64,000 bases of DNA from Gemmatimonadota bacterium (GCA_021295835.1 JAGWBP010000003.1:4676-68675); one strand, 5' to 3'. Counted from the first letter of the stretch, positions 19,171 through 29,165 are shown. A program made the numbers and translations. The notes: a model not told the origin generated them from the sequence alone.

Positions 19171-21024
19171 AGGGGGGCTCGGGCGCACCAGCGTCAGCGC
19201 CCGCAGCAGCTCTGCCGCGGCTTCAGCTCCCCCCGGCGGCGGCGCAATCTGGATCCCCGCGACCCTTCCCAGGAGCGCCTCGGCCGTCTCCCGCGCAATC
19301 GCCGCGCCCTCGGCGGCGGCGCGCCGAGCTCCCCTTGCCTCGGCTCTCCGCATCCTCTCCGCAACCCAGGCCGGGAGGTGCACGGTCGGCACCTCGTTTC
19401 GCAGGAACTCTGCCTGGCGGGCGCTCCCGAGCAATGCGATCTCGGCGACAAGCGGGATCCGGGTGCCGCTCGCCTTCATGAAGCGCTCGAGCTGGCCCAC
19501 TTCGAATACCGGGCGCGAGAGTGCGAAGTCGGCTCCAGCCTCCACCTTCCATCGGTAGCGGCCCAGCTCGCGCTCCATGTCGCGGGCCGATTGGTTCGCC
19601 GATACGCCCACCACGAACCCTGCCGCGGCACCGATTCGGTTGCCGGAGGGGTCGAGCCCGGCGTTCAGCCCCGCTACCACATTCGCCAGACCGATTGAGT
19701 CCACCTCGACCGTCGAGCTGTAGTCCGGGTAGGGACCCGGTCCCGGTGGGTCCCCGGTCACGAGGAGCACATTCCTGAGGCCTGTGGCGGCCGCGCTGAA
19801 GAGGTCGCTTACCATTGCGGACAGCTTGTGGTCGCGGCATCTGTGTTCGAGCAGCACTTCGAGCTCGGGGAGCGCTCTCTGGATTGCGGCCGCCGCAGCC
19901 AGGCCACCGAGCCTCGGGGCGACGCGGTCCTCGTGCACACATACCACCGTGGCTCCGGCCTCGGCCAGCGCACGACACTCTTCGACGAGCACCGCCGTGT
20001 CCCACCCGCGCGGCGGTGCCACCCGCACCGATACGACTGTTAGCCGCCGGACGAGACTGCTACCAAGTCGGGATCTCTCCGCCAATGGAATGGGGGGAAC
20101 ACCCGAGCGCGAGTGGCTTGGACGATCGACGACAGCTATCGGCTTGCGTGGCTGCAACTGGGCGACCTGCTCGCCGATGCGTCGGGTGTGCTCGGGCGTC
20201 GTGCCACAGCACCCCCCTACCAGGCGGGCTCCGGCCGAGATGAAGCGCCGCGCGTAGCGGGCCATGTAGGCGGGCCTCGTCAGGTAGATCTTGCGCTCCT
20301 GCACTGTGCGTGGCAGCCCGGCGTTGGGCTGCGCGGATAGGGGAAGCGAGGTCGCGCTGGACATCCGCTCGAGCGCCTCCAGGAGGACGGAGGGGCCCAC
20401 CGAGCAGTTGAGGCCGGCCACATCGGCCCCGCCGCGCTCGATCGCACGCGCTGCCTGCTCGACCGTGGCACCGAACTCGGTCGATCCGTCCTCGCCGACA
20501 GTCACCTGCGCTATCACTGGCAGGTCGCTTCGCTCCTTCACCGCCAGGAGCGCTTGCTCGAGCTCGGCCAGCTCCGAGAAGGTCTCGAGCACGAAGCCCT
20601 GGACGCCTCCCTCGAGGAGCCCGTCCACCTGTCTCCCGAAGCACGCTCTCGCCTCGCGCAGGGAGGTGGGGCCAAGCGGCTCGACCCGGATGCCGAGGGG
20701 GCCGACCGCGCCTGCCACCGCCGCCCGCCCGCCTGCGGCCCGCAGGGCAATCTCGGCCGCCCGCCGGTTCAGCTCCTCGGTGCGGTCATCCAGCCGGTAC
20801 GCCGAGAGCTTGACCGGGCTGGCCCCGAAGGTGTTCGTCTCGAGGATCTCTGCGCCCGCCCAGAGGTACTGGCGGTGGACCTCCTCCACGAGCTCGGGGC
20901 GAGTCGCATTGAGCTCATCGTAGCAGACGTTCACGAATATGCCCTGCTCGTAGAGCATCGTGCCCATGGCACCGTCCACCAGATGGACGCGGCCGTCGCC
21001 GAGTAGTGATCGCAGGTCAGGCAC
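19153..21024 (-). CDS. Bifunctional homocysteine S-methyltransferase / methylenetetrahydrofolate reductase
   Basis: The 623-residue protein joins two enzymes of the methionine cycle. Residues about 1-290 form a zinc-dependent homocysteine methyltransferase domain: VDGAMGTMLYEQG, ETNTFGA, a cysteine in GLNCSVGP and the paired cysteines in GGCCGTTPEHTRRI. Residues about 330-600 form a MetF-like reductase barrel that supplies 5-methyltetrahydrofolate (HEDR, DHKLSAMVSD, LVTGDPPGPG). The architecture matches the YitJ-type fusion. The GTG start overlaps the end of metH by eight bases, so the two are co-transcribed: this protein can make the methyl donor that MetH uses. The gene has no standard symbol I am confident of. 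Confidence 0.9.
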   Translation of the reverse strand: MPDLRSLLGDGRVHLVDGAMGTMLYEQGIFVNVCYDELNATRPELVEEVHRQYLWAGAEILETNTFGASPVKLSAYRLDDRTEELNRRAAEIALRAAGGRAAVAGAVGPLGIRVEPLGPTSLREARACFGRQVDGLLEGGVQGFVLETFSELAELEQALLAVKERSDLPVIAQVTVGEDGSTEFGATVEQAARAIERGGADVAGLNCSVGPSVLLEALERMSSATSLPLSAQPNAGLPRTVQERKIYLTRPAYMARYARRFISAGARLVGGCCGTTPEHTRRIGEQVAQLQPRKPIAVVDRPSHSRSGVPPIPLAERSRLGSSLVRRLTVVSVRVAPPRGWDTAVLVEECRALAEAGATVVCVHEDRVAPRLGGLAAAAAIQRALPELEVLLEHRCRDHKLSAMVSDLFSAAATGLRNVLLVTGDPPGPGPYPDYSSTVEVDSIGLANVVAGLNAGLDPSGNRIGAAAGFVVGVSANQSARDMERELGRYRWKVEAGADFALSRPVFEVGQLERFMKASGTRIPLVAEIALLGSARQAEFLRNEVPTVHLPAWVAERMRRAEARGARRAAAEGAAIARETAEALLGRVAGIQIAPPPGGAEAAAELLRALTLVRPSPPLADDR

Positions 21025-24000
21025 TGTCGCCTCCGCCCCGGGGTGCCGCCATCTCCGGATCGTCGGCGAGGTTGTGCGAGAGCCAGCGCCGGGCCTCGGC
21101 GAGCGGCATCCCGGCCCGCCCGGCGTAGTCCTCCAACTGGTCGGCCCCGATCCGTCCGACGCCGAAGTAGAAGCTGTCGGGGTGACCGATGTAGAGCCCC
21201 GAGACGGAGGCGGCCGGGACCATCGCGCAGCTCTCCGTCAGCGTCACTCCGATCCGCTCCGCGCCGAGGAGGCGGAAGAGCGTGCGCTTCGTGGCGTGGT
21301 CCGGGCAGGCGGGGTAGCCGGGGGCTGGGCGGATGCCGCCGTACTCCTCCTTGATCAGCTGGGTACTGCTCAGCTTTTCCTGCGGGGCGTATCCCCAGAT
21401 CTCGCGCCGCACTCGCTCGTGCAGCCGCTCGGCGAATGCCTCCGCCAGACGATCCGCGACCGCCCTGACCAGGATGCTTCTGTAGACGTCGCCCTCGGCC
21501 TCGTAGCTCGCCGCCAGCTCCTCGGCCCCCTCGCCCGCCGTGAGGGCGAATGCACCCGCGTAGTCGGCCACCCCGGAAGACGCAGGCGCCACAAAGTCGG
21601 CAAGCGCCAGGTTGGGTCGGCCCTCGCCCTTCTCGAACTGCTGCCGCAACGTCGGGATCACCGATACCGGATCCTGCCGCGACTCGTCGGCGTAGAGAAC
21701 GATGTCGTCCCCGGCAGAGTTGGCCGGGTAGATCCCCACGACGCCCCTAGCCCGGACGAGGCCCTCGCGGCGAAGGCGCTCGACCAGCTCGAGCGCGTCC
21801 CTGTGAAGCGAAGTCGCCTCGGTGCCAAGCTCCGGATGGCTCAGTATCTCGGGGTAGACGCCCCTCAGCTCCCAGACGCGGAAGAATGGGGTCCAGTCGA
21901 TGCGGCTGGCGATCTCGCCCAGGTCGTAGGAGACCTGCCTGGGCGCCTCGGGGGCGGCTGCGGTGGTGTGGCCATGCGCCACGTTCGCGGCGGTGGCGGC
22001 AGGCAGCACCCGGTTGCCGATCAGGGTAGGCCGCACTGGTGCTGGCCCGCTCCAGTCCAGCTCGAGCCTCCGGGCGCGGGCTTCGCACAGTGGGAGGAGC
22101 GGAGCCCTTCGCGCGGTACGACGTCTACGCTCGCGCAGGTCGGCGTATTCCTCTCGCAACCGCGCCAGATATCCGTCGCGTCGCGCCGGGTCGAGCAGAC
22201 TGCCGACCACCGCCACCGAGCGCGAGGCGTCCTGCACATGCACCACCGGTCCCGAGTAGCGCCCCTCGATCCGGAGCGCCGTATGCACCCGCGAGGTGGT
22301 CGCCCCGCCGATCAGAAGTGGCAGCCGCATCTCGGCGCGCTCCATCTCGGTGGCAACGTGCGCCATCTGGTCGAGGCTCGGCGTGATTAGCCCAGAGAGC
22401 CCCACGATGTCGGCCTCCGCCTCGAGCGCCGCGGCCAGAATCGCCTCCGCGGGCACCATCACCCCGAGATCGGCCACCTCGTAGCCGTTGCACTCGAGCA
22501 CCACGGCGACGATGCTCTTGCCGATGTCGTGCACATCGCCCTTGACGGTGGCGAGGACGACCCTGCCGGCAGCCCGCCCACGCCCGCCCGCCTTCTCCCG
22601 CTCCAGGTGCGGCACTAGGTGCGCAACGGCCCGCTTCATCACCCGTGCGCTCTTTACGACCTGGGGCAGGAACATCTTCCCCGCGCCGAAGAGATCCCCG
22701 ACTGCGTTCATTCCCGCCATGAGCGGCCCCTCGATCACCTCGAGAGCCCGGGTGGCCGCCCGCCGAGCCTCCTCGGCGTCTTCCTCGACGTAGTCGGCGA
22801 TCCCGTGCACAAGCGCATGTCGCAGCCGCTCCGTTACCGGCCCGTCCCTCCACGCCGGGTCCTCGTCCCGTGCACGTCCCCCCTCGCGGTAGTCGCTCGC
22901 CAGAGCGATCAGCCGGTCGGTGGCACCCTCGCGCCGAGCCAGCACGACGTCCTCGACCGCCTCGCGCAGCTCTTCGGGGATCTCGTCGTACACCGCGATG
23001 GCACCGGCGTTGACGATCCCCATGTCCATCCCGGCCCGCCCGGCGTGGTAGAGGAAGACGGAGTGCATGGCCTCGCGGACCCCGTCGGTGCCTCGAAAGG
23101 AGAAGGAGAGGTTGCTGACGCCTCCGCTTGCCAGCGCATGCGGCAGCGTCGCCTTGATTCGACGGACGGCCTCGATGTAGGCCACGGCGTAGTCGTCGTG
23201 CTCCTCGATCCCGGTGGCCACGGCGAAGATGTTCGGATCGAAGACGATGTCCTCGGGGGGAAAGCCCTCCTGGCGGACCAGGATGTCGTAGGCCCTCGTG
23301 CAGACCTCCACCTTGTGCTCCTCGGTCGCCGCCTGGCCCTTCTCGTCGAAGGCCATCACCACGACCGCCGCCCCGTATCGCCTCGCTAGACGGGCCTTGG
23401 AGCGGAACTCCTCCTCGCCGTCCTTGAGGCTGATCGAGTTGACGACGGCCTTGCCCTGGACGCACCGGAGCCCCTCCTCGATCACCTCCCAGCGCGACGA
23501 GTCGACCATGACGGGAACGCGTGCGATCTCCGGCTCGGCGGAGACGAGATTCAGGAAGACTCGCATCGACTTCGCCGAGTCGAGCAGACCCTCGTCCATG
23601 TTCACGTCGATGATCTGAGCCCCGCCCCTGACCTGCTGGCGGGCCACCTCGACCGCCGCCTCATAGTCGCCGTCGGCGATCAGACGGGCGAAGCGCGTCG
23701 ATCCGGTGACGTTGGCGCGTTCGCCGATATTCACGAAGAGGGAGTCAGGGCCGATCGTCAGCGGCTCCAGCCCGGCCAGACGGGTGCGGCGGGGAAGCTC
23801 CGGGAGCGGACGTGGGCGAACCCCGTCGACCTCGGCGACGATCGCGCGGATGTGCTCGGGCGTCGTGCCGCAGCAGCCGCCAACGATGTTCAGGAAGCCG
23901 TAGCGAGCGAACTCGCCCATTGTGGCCGCCATCTCGCCGGGGGTGAGGTCGTATTCGCCGAGCGCGTTCGGCAGGCCGGCGTTGGGGTGGCAGCTGACGT

Positions 24001-24838
24001 GGCTCTCGCACACCTCGGAGAGCTCGCGCAGGTATGGACGGAGCGCCAGCGGGCCCAGGGCGCAGTTGAGTCCGAAGGCGAGAGGCTCGGCGTGCCGGAG
24101 CGAGTTGTAGAAGGCCTCCGGAGTCTGGCCGGAGAGGGTGCGCCCACTCTGGTCGGTGATGGTCCCCGAGATCATGATCGGGAGCTGGACGCCCACTTCG
24201 CCCAGCACCTCGTCGATCGCGAAGAGCGCGGCCTTGGCGTTCAGCGTGTCGAAGATCGTCTCGACCATCAGGAGGTCCACGCCCCCCTCGACCAGGGCGC
24301 GCGCCTGCTCCCCGTACGCGAGGCGCAGCTCCCCAAAGGTGACCGGGCGGGCACCGGGGTCGGAAACGTCGGGCGAGATCGACGCAGTGCGGTTCGTCGG
24401 GCCCATTACTCCCGCCACGAAGCGGGGACGGCTGGGTGTGAGCGCCGTGTACTCGTCGGCTGCGTCGCGCGCCATCCGGGCCGCCGCCAAGTTGATCTCG
24501 CGTACCGCGTCGCCGACTCCGAAGTCGGCCATCGCGATGCTGGTGGCCGAAAAGGTGTTCGTCTCGACTATGTCCGCACCCGCATCGAGGTAGGCGCGGT
24601 GGATTTCCCCGATGATGTCCGGTCGGGTCAGCGAGAGGAGGTCGTTGTTGCCGAGCTGTGGAGTGGGGTGGTCGGCAAAGAGATCGCCCCGGAAGTCGGC
24701 CTCGCCGAGACCCCGCCGCTGGATCATCGTCCCCATGGCGCCGTCGAGCACCAGGATCCGCTCCTCGAGGAGGCGGGCGATCTCCGCCGCACCCGCCCCC
24801 GCGGCGTGGCGGCCGGCTCCCTCCTGGGTGGTGATCAT
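21017..24838 (-). CDS. metH: Cobalamin-dependent methionine synthase MetH
   Basis: MetH transfers a methyl group from methyltetrahydrofolate to homocysteine through cobalamin. All modules are present in the 1273-residue product. The homocysteine domain has DGAMGTMIQRRG, GLNCALGP and VGGCCGTTPEH; the pterin domain has FVNIGERANVTGS and IDVNMDEG. The helical cap is followed by the B12 domain with DVHDIGKSI (the lower-ligand His motif), and the C-terminal activation domain has RPAPGYPACPDH for S-adenosylmethionine. I chose the ATG at 24838, because sequence further upstream lies antisense-like within the neighbouring gene and has no family features. It starts 11 bases after the stop of the cadherin-repeat gene and overlaps the next gene by eight bases. 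Confidence 0.96.
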   Translation of the reverse strand: MITTQEGAGRHAAGAGAAEIARLLEERILVLDGAMGTMIQRRGLGEADFRGDLFADHPTPQLGNNDLLSLTRPDIIGEIHRAYLDAGADIVETNTFSATSIAMADFGVGDAVREINLAAARMARDAADEYTALTPSRPRFVAGVMGPTNRTASISPDVSDPGARPVTFGELRLAYGEQARALVEGGVDLLMVETIFDTLNAKAALFAIDEVLGEVGVQLPIMISGTITDQSGRTLSGQTPEAFYNSLRHAEPLAFGLNCALGPLALRPYLRELSEVCESHVSCHPNAGLPNALGEYDLTPGEMAATMGEFARYGFLNIVGGCCGTTPEHIRAIVAEVDGVRPRPLPELPRRTRLAGLEPLTIGPDSLFVNIGERANVTGSTRFARLIADGDYEAAVEVARQQVRGGAQIIDVNMDEGLLDSAKSMRVFLNLVSAEPEIARVPVMVDSSRWEVIEEGLRCVQGKAVVNSISLKDGEEEFRSKARLARRYGAAVVVMAFDEKGQAATEEHKVEVCTRAYDILVRQEGFPPEDIVFDPNIFAVATGIEEHDDYAVAYIEAVRRIKATLPHALASGGVSNLSFSFRGTDGVREAMHSVFLYHAGRAGMDMGIVNAGAIAVYDEIPEELREAVEDVVLARREGATDRLIALASDYREGGRARDEDPAWRDGPVTERLRHALVHGIADYVEEDAEEARRAATRALEVIEGPLMAGMNAVGDLFGAGKMFLPQVVKSARVMKRAVAHLVPHLEREKAGGRGRAAGRVVLATVKGDVHDIGKSIVAVVLECNGYEVADLGVMVPAEAILAAALEAEADIVGLSGLITPSLDQMAHVATEMERAEMRLPLLIGGATTSRVHTALRIEGRYSGPVVHVQDASRSVAVVGSLLDPARRDGYLARLREEYADLRERRRRTARRAPLLPLCEARARRLELDWSGPAPVRPTLIGNRVLPAATAANVAHGHTTAAAPEAPRQVSYDLGEIASRIDWTPFFRVWELRGVYPEILSHPELGTEATSLHRDALELVERLRREGLVRARGVVGIYPANSAGDDIVLYADESRQDPVSVIPTLRQQFEKGEGRPNLALADFVAPASSGVADYAGAFALTAGEGAEELAASYEAEGDVYRSILVRAVADRLAEAFAERLHERVRREIWGYAPQEKLSSTQLIKEEYGGIRPAPGYPACPDHATKRTLFRLLGAERIGVTLTESCAMVPAASVSGLYIGHPDSFYFGVGRIGADQLEDYAGRAGMPLAEARRWLSHNLADDPEMAAPRGGGDSA

Positions 24839-24849
24839 CCGCTCTTCAG

Positions 24850-27795
24850 CTACAGGCCGACTCTTCCCTCTAGAACGAGTCGGGTGAGTGGAGTGCCGTC
24901 GGGGTCGAACGCCCGCTCGCCGACCAGGTGAACGACTCCGGTGCGCAGGGCGTACCCCACCTCGACCCGTACCTGGTCCGGATGCAATCGGTGGCCCATG
25001 GCCTTGGCGCTCGCGGGCTTCGCCGCAGCTTCCGTCCAGAGGCGCCGTATGTCGGACGCCACTTCTCCCCATGCGGGCACGACCGAGATCGAGAGCCCTG
25101 ACGACCGACGACCGGGGCGGGCGCTTAACTCGACGCCGACTCCCCAGTCGCTCAGACCCGAATCCTGATGGGCCACCACCGTGCGCCCCCGAGCCCCGAG
25201 AGTCAGCCCCAGCGGTGCATACGCCAGAGCCAGGTCACCGGCGACTCCGGCCCCCACGCCCGTCTCCGCGTCGCCCCCGTCGACTCGCATCCCCACCTCC
25301 ACATTCGCCGAGAGAGCGGTCGAGCCCCCATCGATCCGACCGCTCAGCTGCGGCGCGATCCGCACTCGCCGCGAGACGGCGTCGAGTGCATCGATGCCCT
25401 CCGTGTCCGATGTCGAGATCGTCGTCTGCAAGGCGTCCGCCCTGATCGACAGGAACTTCGAGAATCGCTTGCGTACCCCCCCGGCACCCATGGTCAAACG
25501 CAAGTCGGTCGCGAGCACTCCGCCCTGGTCGTCGAGGTCGGCGTCTCCCCACCCTAGGCCAGCTGTAGCCCACGCATCGATGTCGCCTGGCGACCACTTC
25601 AGGTAGGGGTGCACGCCGGTGATCCGCGCCTCCACGGTGCCCTCGCCATTGACGCCGCTCTCGAAGTCGATCGAGGCCGAGCTGCGGGAGCCGGCCAACC
25701 CGAGAGCGACCCCGCCCGGGCGCTCGTAGTCGCCTCCAACGAAGGCTGTCACGGAGGATCCGTCCACGGTGAAGTCGTCTTCCGGAGTGCCCTCGAAGCC
25801 ACCGGATCCGACCCTCGCCCACAGGGTCAGGCCGCCGTGCGCCACCTGCGCGGAGCTGCCCGACGCCAGCGCGGAAAGCGTCAGGCGGCCGGCCGGAGAG
25901 CTCGGCAGCGCTTCCCCGCCGCGACCCCATCCAGACCCCTCCTGGTAGGCGGCGGCTCCGCTCCGTGCGGTGTGCGCCAGCCTCTCGGCCGTGCGCCACA
26001 TCTCGCCGAAGCCAATCAGGTCGGCGGCCTGGGCCAGCACTGCCGTCGCCGAGCAGCCGCCCACCGCGCAGTCGAGAGAGCGGTCGCCAAGGCGCAGGTG
26101 GCTGCCACCCGCGATATCGGTGCCGCCCTCCCAGTCGTCGACAACATCCAGACGCTGGGCGATCGCGTCCGCCGCTTCCGTCCCGATCGTGCGCCCAAAG
26201 GCCGAAAGGGTGCGCCTGAGCGTTCTCTCGCGATCGGCGGCGCTGATCGTCACGGTCACCGAGATGGCCTCCGTGGCCGATAGCCCCCCCGGATCGAAGG
26301 CCGTGACCTGCACCTCCGCTCGTCCCACGGAGCTAGCGACGAGAGTCAGCAGACCCCCGAACATCTCGGTAGCCACAACCGACGGGGCCCCGAGTACGAT
26401 CGCCTGGTAGCGGAGCTCGTCGCCGTCGGGGTCGATGAAGTGGCCGGAGATGTCCATTTCGCGCGACGCGCCGACCTCGATCACGACCGGTGGAATCGCC
26501 AAACTCGCAGGCACCTCGTTCACGTCTTGAAGTGCGACCGTGATCGCGGCCGAGCCCGAGAGGCCGCCCCCGTCGGTCGCCGTTACCGTCATGGAGAGCT
26601 CTGGAGGCCCGCCCTCGAAGTCCCCGCCCGCCCCGACGTAGCTCACCCGGCCCCGGTCGTCGATGTCGAAACCACCTGCCGCCTCGCCCGTAAGGGAGTA
26701 GCGGAGCCGACTCCCGGCGTCCTGATCCGTGGCCCTGGTCGCTCCCACGGCAACTGGCCCGGCCCGATTCTCTGCGAGCGAGAAGGCGTAGAGGTCGCGC
26801 TCGAAGGTCGGAATCTCGTTCACATCTTGCACGGCCACCTCGACCTGGGCCGTAGCGTAGAGGCCATCGGAGTCGGTCGCCCGCACCGAGAGCTCGAAGT
26901 TCGTGCGTCCGCCCTCGAAGTCCTCGCCCTCCCCGACGTATCGCACCTCGCCCACGGAGCTGACGGCGAAAAGCTCCGACCTGGCACCGGCCAACGTGTA
27001 GCGGAGGGTGCCGTCGGCGTCCTGATCGGTGGCCAGGACGGTGCCGACCATCAACGGCCCGGACTCGTTCTCGTCGAGTGCGAACTCGTAGCTGTCGCGC
27101 TCGAAGGTCGGCGCCTCGTTCACATCCCGCACCTCGACGCGCACATCCACCGATCCCGAGAGCCCACCCGCATCGGTGGCGGTCATCCGGAAGGAGAAGG
27201 AGCGGGTACCCGACTCGAAGTCCTCGCCCGAGCCGGTGTACCTGAGGGCGCCCTGGCCCGAGACGGCGAAGCGGGGCACGGCGCCCGAGAGTCTGTACGA
27301 GAGCGAGACGGCGCCATCCGGGTCGGTCGCCCTCGCCGTGCCGAGCGAGAAGGGTCCTGACCGGTTCTCGTCGAGACCGAAGGTGTAGGTCGACTTCTCG
27401 AACTCGGGCGCCTCGTTCACATTCTGAACCTTGACGCGCACGGGGACGGAGGCCGAGAGCCCGCCCGAATCCGTCGCCTCGACCAGAAGGCCGAAGACCC
27501 GCTTGCCCAGCTCGTAGTCCTCGCCCGAGCCGCTGTAGCGCACCACCCCGCCCGCATCGATAGAGAAGCGGTTCGAGCCGCCCTTCACCCGGTAGATGAT
27601 CGGGCCGCCCTCAGGGTCCGTCGCCACCACTGTGCCGACGGCGCGGCTGGTCAAGTTCTCCGGCAGCTCGAAGGAGTACGAGCTTCGGGCGAAATCCGGC
27701 GGCTCGTTCGTCTGCGCACCGAGCGGCGAGCTGCCGAGCCCGCTCAGGGCGACTGCAAGCGCGGCCGAGAGCAACTTGAAGCGCCGGTAACGCAT
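24850..27795 (-). CDS. Secreted cadherin-repeat protein with C-terminal beta-barrel-like domain
   Basis: The 981-residue protein has a signal peptide (about residues 1-28, ending LGAQ). Four cadherin-like repeats of about 100 residues follow, each opening with a variant of NEAPxFERxxYxF and ending with TDxGGLxxSVxVxVxVxDV; acidic calcium-binding-like motifs (ATDPDG, ATDQDA) recur. A fifth Ig-like segment begins near residue 430. The last 330 residues alternate hydrophobic and polar residues with many Gly, Asp and aromatic positions, as in autotransporter or OmpA-like barrels, and end in LVLEGRVGL. The role is probably adhesion or surface binding; the ligand is unknown. It lies directly upstream of metH, which may share its promoter. 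Confidence 0.82.
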   Translation of the reverse strand: MRYRRFKLLSAALAVALSGLGSSPLGAQTNEPPDFARSSYSFELPENLTSRAVGTVVATDPEGGPIIYRVKGGSNRFSIDAGGVVRYSGSGEDYELGKRVFGLLVEATDSGGLSASVPVRVKVQNVNEAPEFEKSTYTFGLDENRSGPFSLGTARATDPDGAVSLSYRLSGAVPRFAVSGQGALRYTGSGEDFESGTRSFSFRMTATDAGGLSGSVDVRVEVRDVNEAPTFERDSYEFALDENESGPLMVGTVLATDQDADGTLRYTLAGARSELFAVSSVGEVRYVGEGEDFEGGRTNFELSVRATDSDGLYATAQVEVAVQDVNEIPTFERDLYAFSLAENRAGPVAVGATRATDQDAGSRLRYSLTGEAAGGFDIDDRGRVSYVGAGGDFEGGPPELSMTVTATDGGGLSGSAAITVALQDVNEVPASLAIPPVVIEVGASREMDISGHFIDPDGDELRYQAIVLGAPSVVATEMFGGLLTLVASSVGRAEVQVTAFDPGGLSATEAISVTVTISAADRERTLRRTLSAFGRTIGTEAADAIAQRLDVVDDWEGGTDIAGGSHLRLGDRSLDCAVGGCSATAVLAQAADLIGFGEMWRTAERLAHTARSGAAAYQEGSGWGRGGEALPSSPAGRLTLSALASGSSAQVAHGGLTLWARVGSGGFEGTPEDDFTVDGSSVTAFVGGDYERPGGVALGLAGSRSSASIDFESGVNGEGTVEARITGVHPYLKWSPGDIDAWATAGLGWGDADLDDQGGVLATDLRLTMGAGGVRKRFSKFLSIRADALQTTISTSDTEGIDALDAVSRRVRIAPQLSGRIDGGSTALSANVEVGMRVDGGDAETGVGAGVAGDLALAYAPLGLTLGARGRTVVAHQDSGLSDWGVGVELSARPGRRSSGLSISVVPAWGEVASDIRRLWTEAAAKPASAKAMGHRLHPDQVRVEVGYALRTGVVHLVGERAFDPDGTPLTRLVLEGRVGL

Positions 27796-28031
27796 GACAC
27801 CTTCCTTGCCACGGGAACGGGGGCGTCGCCAGGACCGCCTGCCGAATGGTCGGGTAGCCGGGATGCTGCCGGCCAGCCTGCGAGACTACCACGATCAGGA
27901 GAAAATGGAAACGGTTGTAGTCGCGCGAAGCAACCTCCGCGCGGGCGCGAGCCACCGGACTTTCTTATGATTGTAGGGGTGCGCGACGGGGGGCCCCAAG
28001 ATACGGGCTCGAGCATCTGGGAGCGACGGCC
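27796..28031. promoter_or_regulatory. Divergent intergenic region with likely promoters for both sides
   Basis: This 236-base gap separates the minus-strand cadherin-metH group from the plus-strand plug-protein gene, so promoters for both should lie here. A TATGAT hexamer at 27966-27971 could be a -10 box for the plus-strand gene, but I see no matching TTGACA-like hexamer at the usual distance. On the minus strand a purine-rich GGAAGG lies just before the cadherin start. I looked for a cobalamin or SAM riboswitch ahead of the methionine genes and found no recognisable core. Confidence 0.35.
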
Positions 28032-29165
28032 ATGATCAGCCGGGCGAATCGAAGTCGGATTGGAGTCAGCCAGCGGTGGGGCGTGCAGCTCCACGTTGCG
28101 GCCATCTCTGCCGTGGTGCTCTCGCCCGCCGTCGCCTTCGCTCAGGAGCCGGTCTCGATCAGGGGCCAGGTGGTGGATGTCGTGACGGGCGATCCGATCG
28201 CTGGGGTAGAGGTGGTGCTGGCTTCCAGGGAGAGCGCGCTCCAGCCCGGCCTCCTCTTTCACACAGACGATCAGGGCGAGTTCTCGGTCGCGAGCATCCA
28301 TGCCGGCATGTACCGGCTGGAGCTCTCGCACCCGCTCTACAACCCCTCGGTGGGCGACTTCAACGTGATGCGGTCGGGCGGGTTCCTGGCCACGATGCAG
28401 CCTGTCGGGCACCAGGAGGGCGGAGAGCTCGTGACCGGGATCGTAGGCGTGCTGACCGACGCCGAGTCGGGCGAGCTGATTTCGGGCGCGGTGGTGCGCA
28501 CTGGGCAGGGGGAGCGGGGCACCCTCACCGACCTGCGAGGCGAGTTCCTCATCGAGGATCTCATCGGGGGGCAGCATGTCGTCGAATTCGCGATGATCGG
28601 GTACGCTCCCCGTGCCGACACCATCCGGGTGACCGACGGGCGGGTGACCCACGTGCGGGTGTCGATGGCCGTCGACCCGCACGCCCTCGATCCGATCGAG
28701 GTGACGGTGGAGAGGCGCGAGGTGAAGCTACAGCAGGTTGGATTCTACAACCGCCGGGCGATCGGCTTCGGGAAGTACCTCGACCGCGAGGAGATCGAGC
28801 GGAGGGGGCCCTTCGAGTTCACCGACCTCTTCATGGGTATGCCGGGGGTGGAGATCTACCCCGACCCCCAGAACTCCCTGCGGAAGTACGTGGTGCTCCG
28901 GACCGGGAGGCTGCAGCTCCCAACCTCCACCGGGTACAACCGTTGCTTTCCCCGCATCTACGTCGACGGCCTGCTCACGGCCCACGGGGGTGCCGAGCCC
29001 GGGAATATCGACAACTTCCTGAACACCACCGCGATCGCCGGGGTGGAGATATACGCCTCGACGGCGGGTCTCCCTCCGCAGTACCAGGGTAGGGGCGCTG
29101 GCTGCGGGGTCATCTTGGTGTGGACTAGGGTGACGGGAAGGGCCCAGCCCAGCTCTACCCGCTAG
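28032..29165 (+). CDS. Secreted carboxypeptidase-regulatory and TonB-plug domain protein without barrel
   Basis: The 377-residue protein has an N-terminal signal peptide (hydrophobic stretch ending AVAFAQ near residue 38). Two carboxypeptidase-regulatory-like (transthyretin-type) domains follow, starting near 42 (IRGQVVDVVTGDPIAGVEVV) and near 136 (GIVGVLTDAESGELISGAVV). A plug-like domain occupies about 225-370, with YLDREEIERRGP, DLFMGMPGVEI, FPRIYVDGLL and IAGVEIYASTAGLPPQYQG. A TonB-dependent receptor would continue with a barrel of more than 500 residues, but this protein stops after the plug. Such short plug proteins recur in related genomes; the role is unknown, perhaps scaffolding or binding a partner barrel. 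Its TAG stop is in the same frame as the arginase gene that follows. Confidence 0.8.
   Translation: MISRANRSRIGVSQRWGVQLHVAAISAVVLSPAVAFAQEPVSIRGQVVDVVTGDPIAGVEVVLASRESALQPGLLFHTDDQGEFSVASIHAGMYRLELSHPLYNPSVGDFNVMRSGGFLATMQPVGHQEGGELVTGIVGVLTDAESGELISGAVVRTGQGERGTLTDLRGEFLIEDLIGGQHVVEFAMIGYAPRADTIRVTDGRVTHVRVSMAVDPHALDPIEVTVERREVKLQQVGFYNRRAIGFGKYLDREEIERRGPFEFTDLFMGMPGVEIYPDPQNSLRKYVVLRTGRLQLPTSTGYNRCFPRIYVDGLLTAHGGAEPGNIDNFLNTTAIAGVEIYASTAGLPPQYQGRGAGCGVILVWTRVTGRAQPSSTR

Noticed and set aside
24839..25072. N-terminal extension of metH
   Set aside because: The extra 78 residues lie within the cadherin-repeat gene and have no methionine-synthase similarity; the ATG at 24838 fits the family start.
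27796..28031. Cobalamin or SAM riboswitch ahead of the methionine genes
   Set aside because: I could not find the conserved core or box sequences in the leader on either strand.
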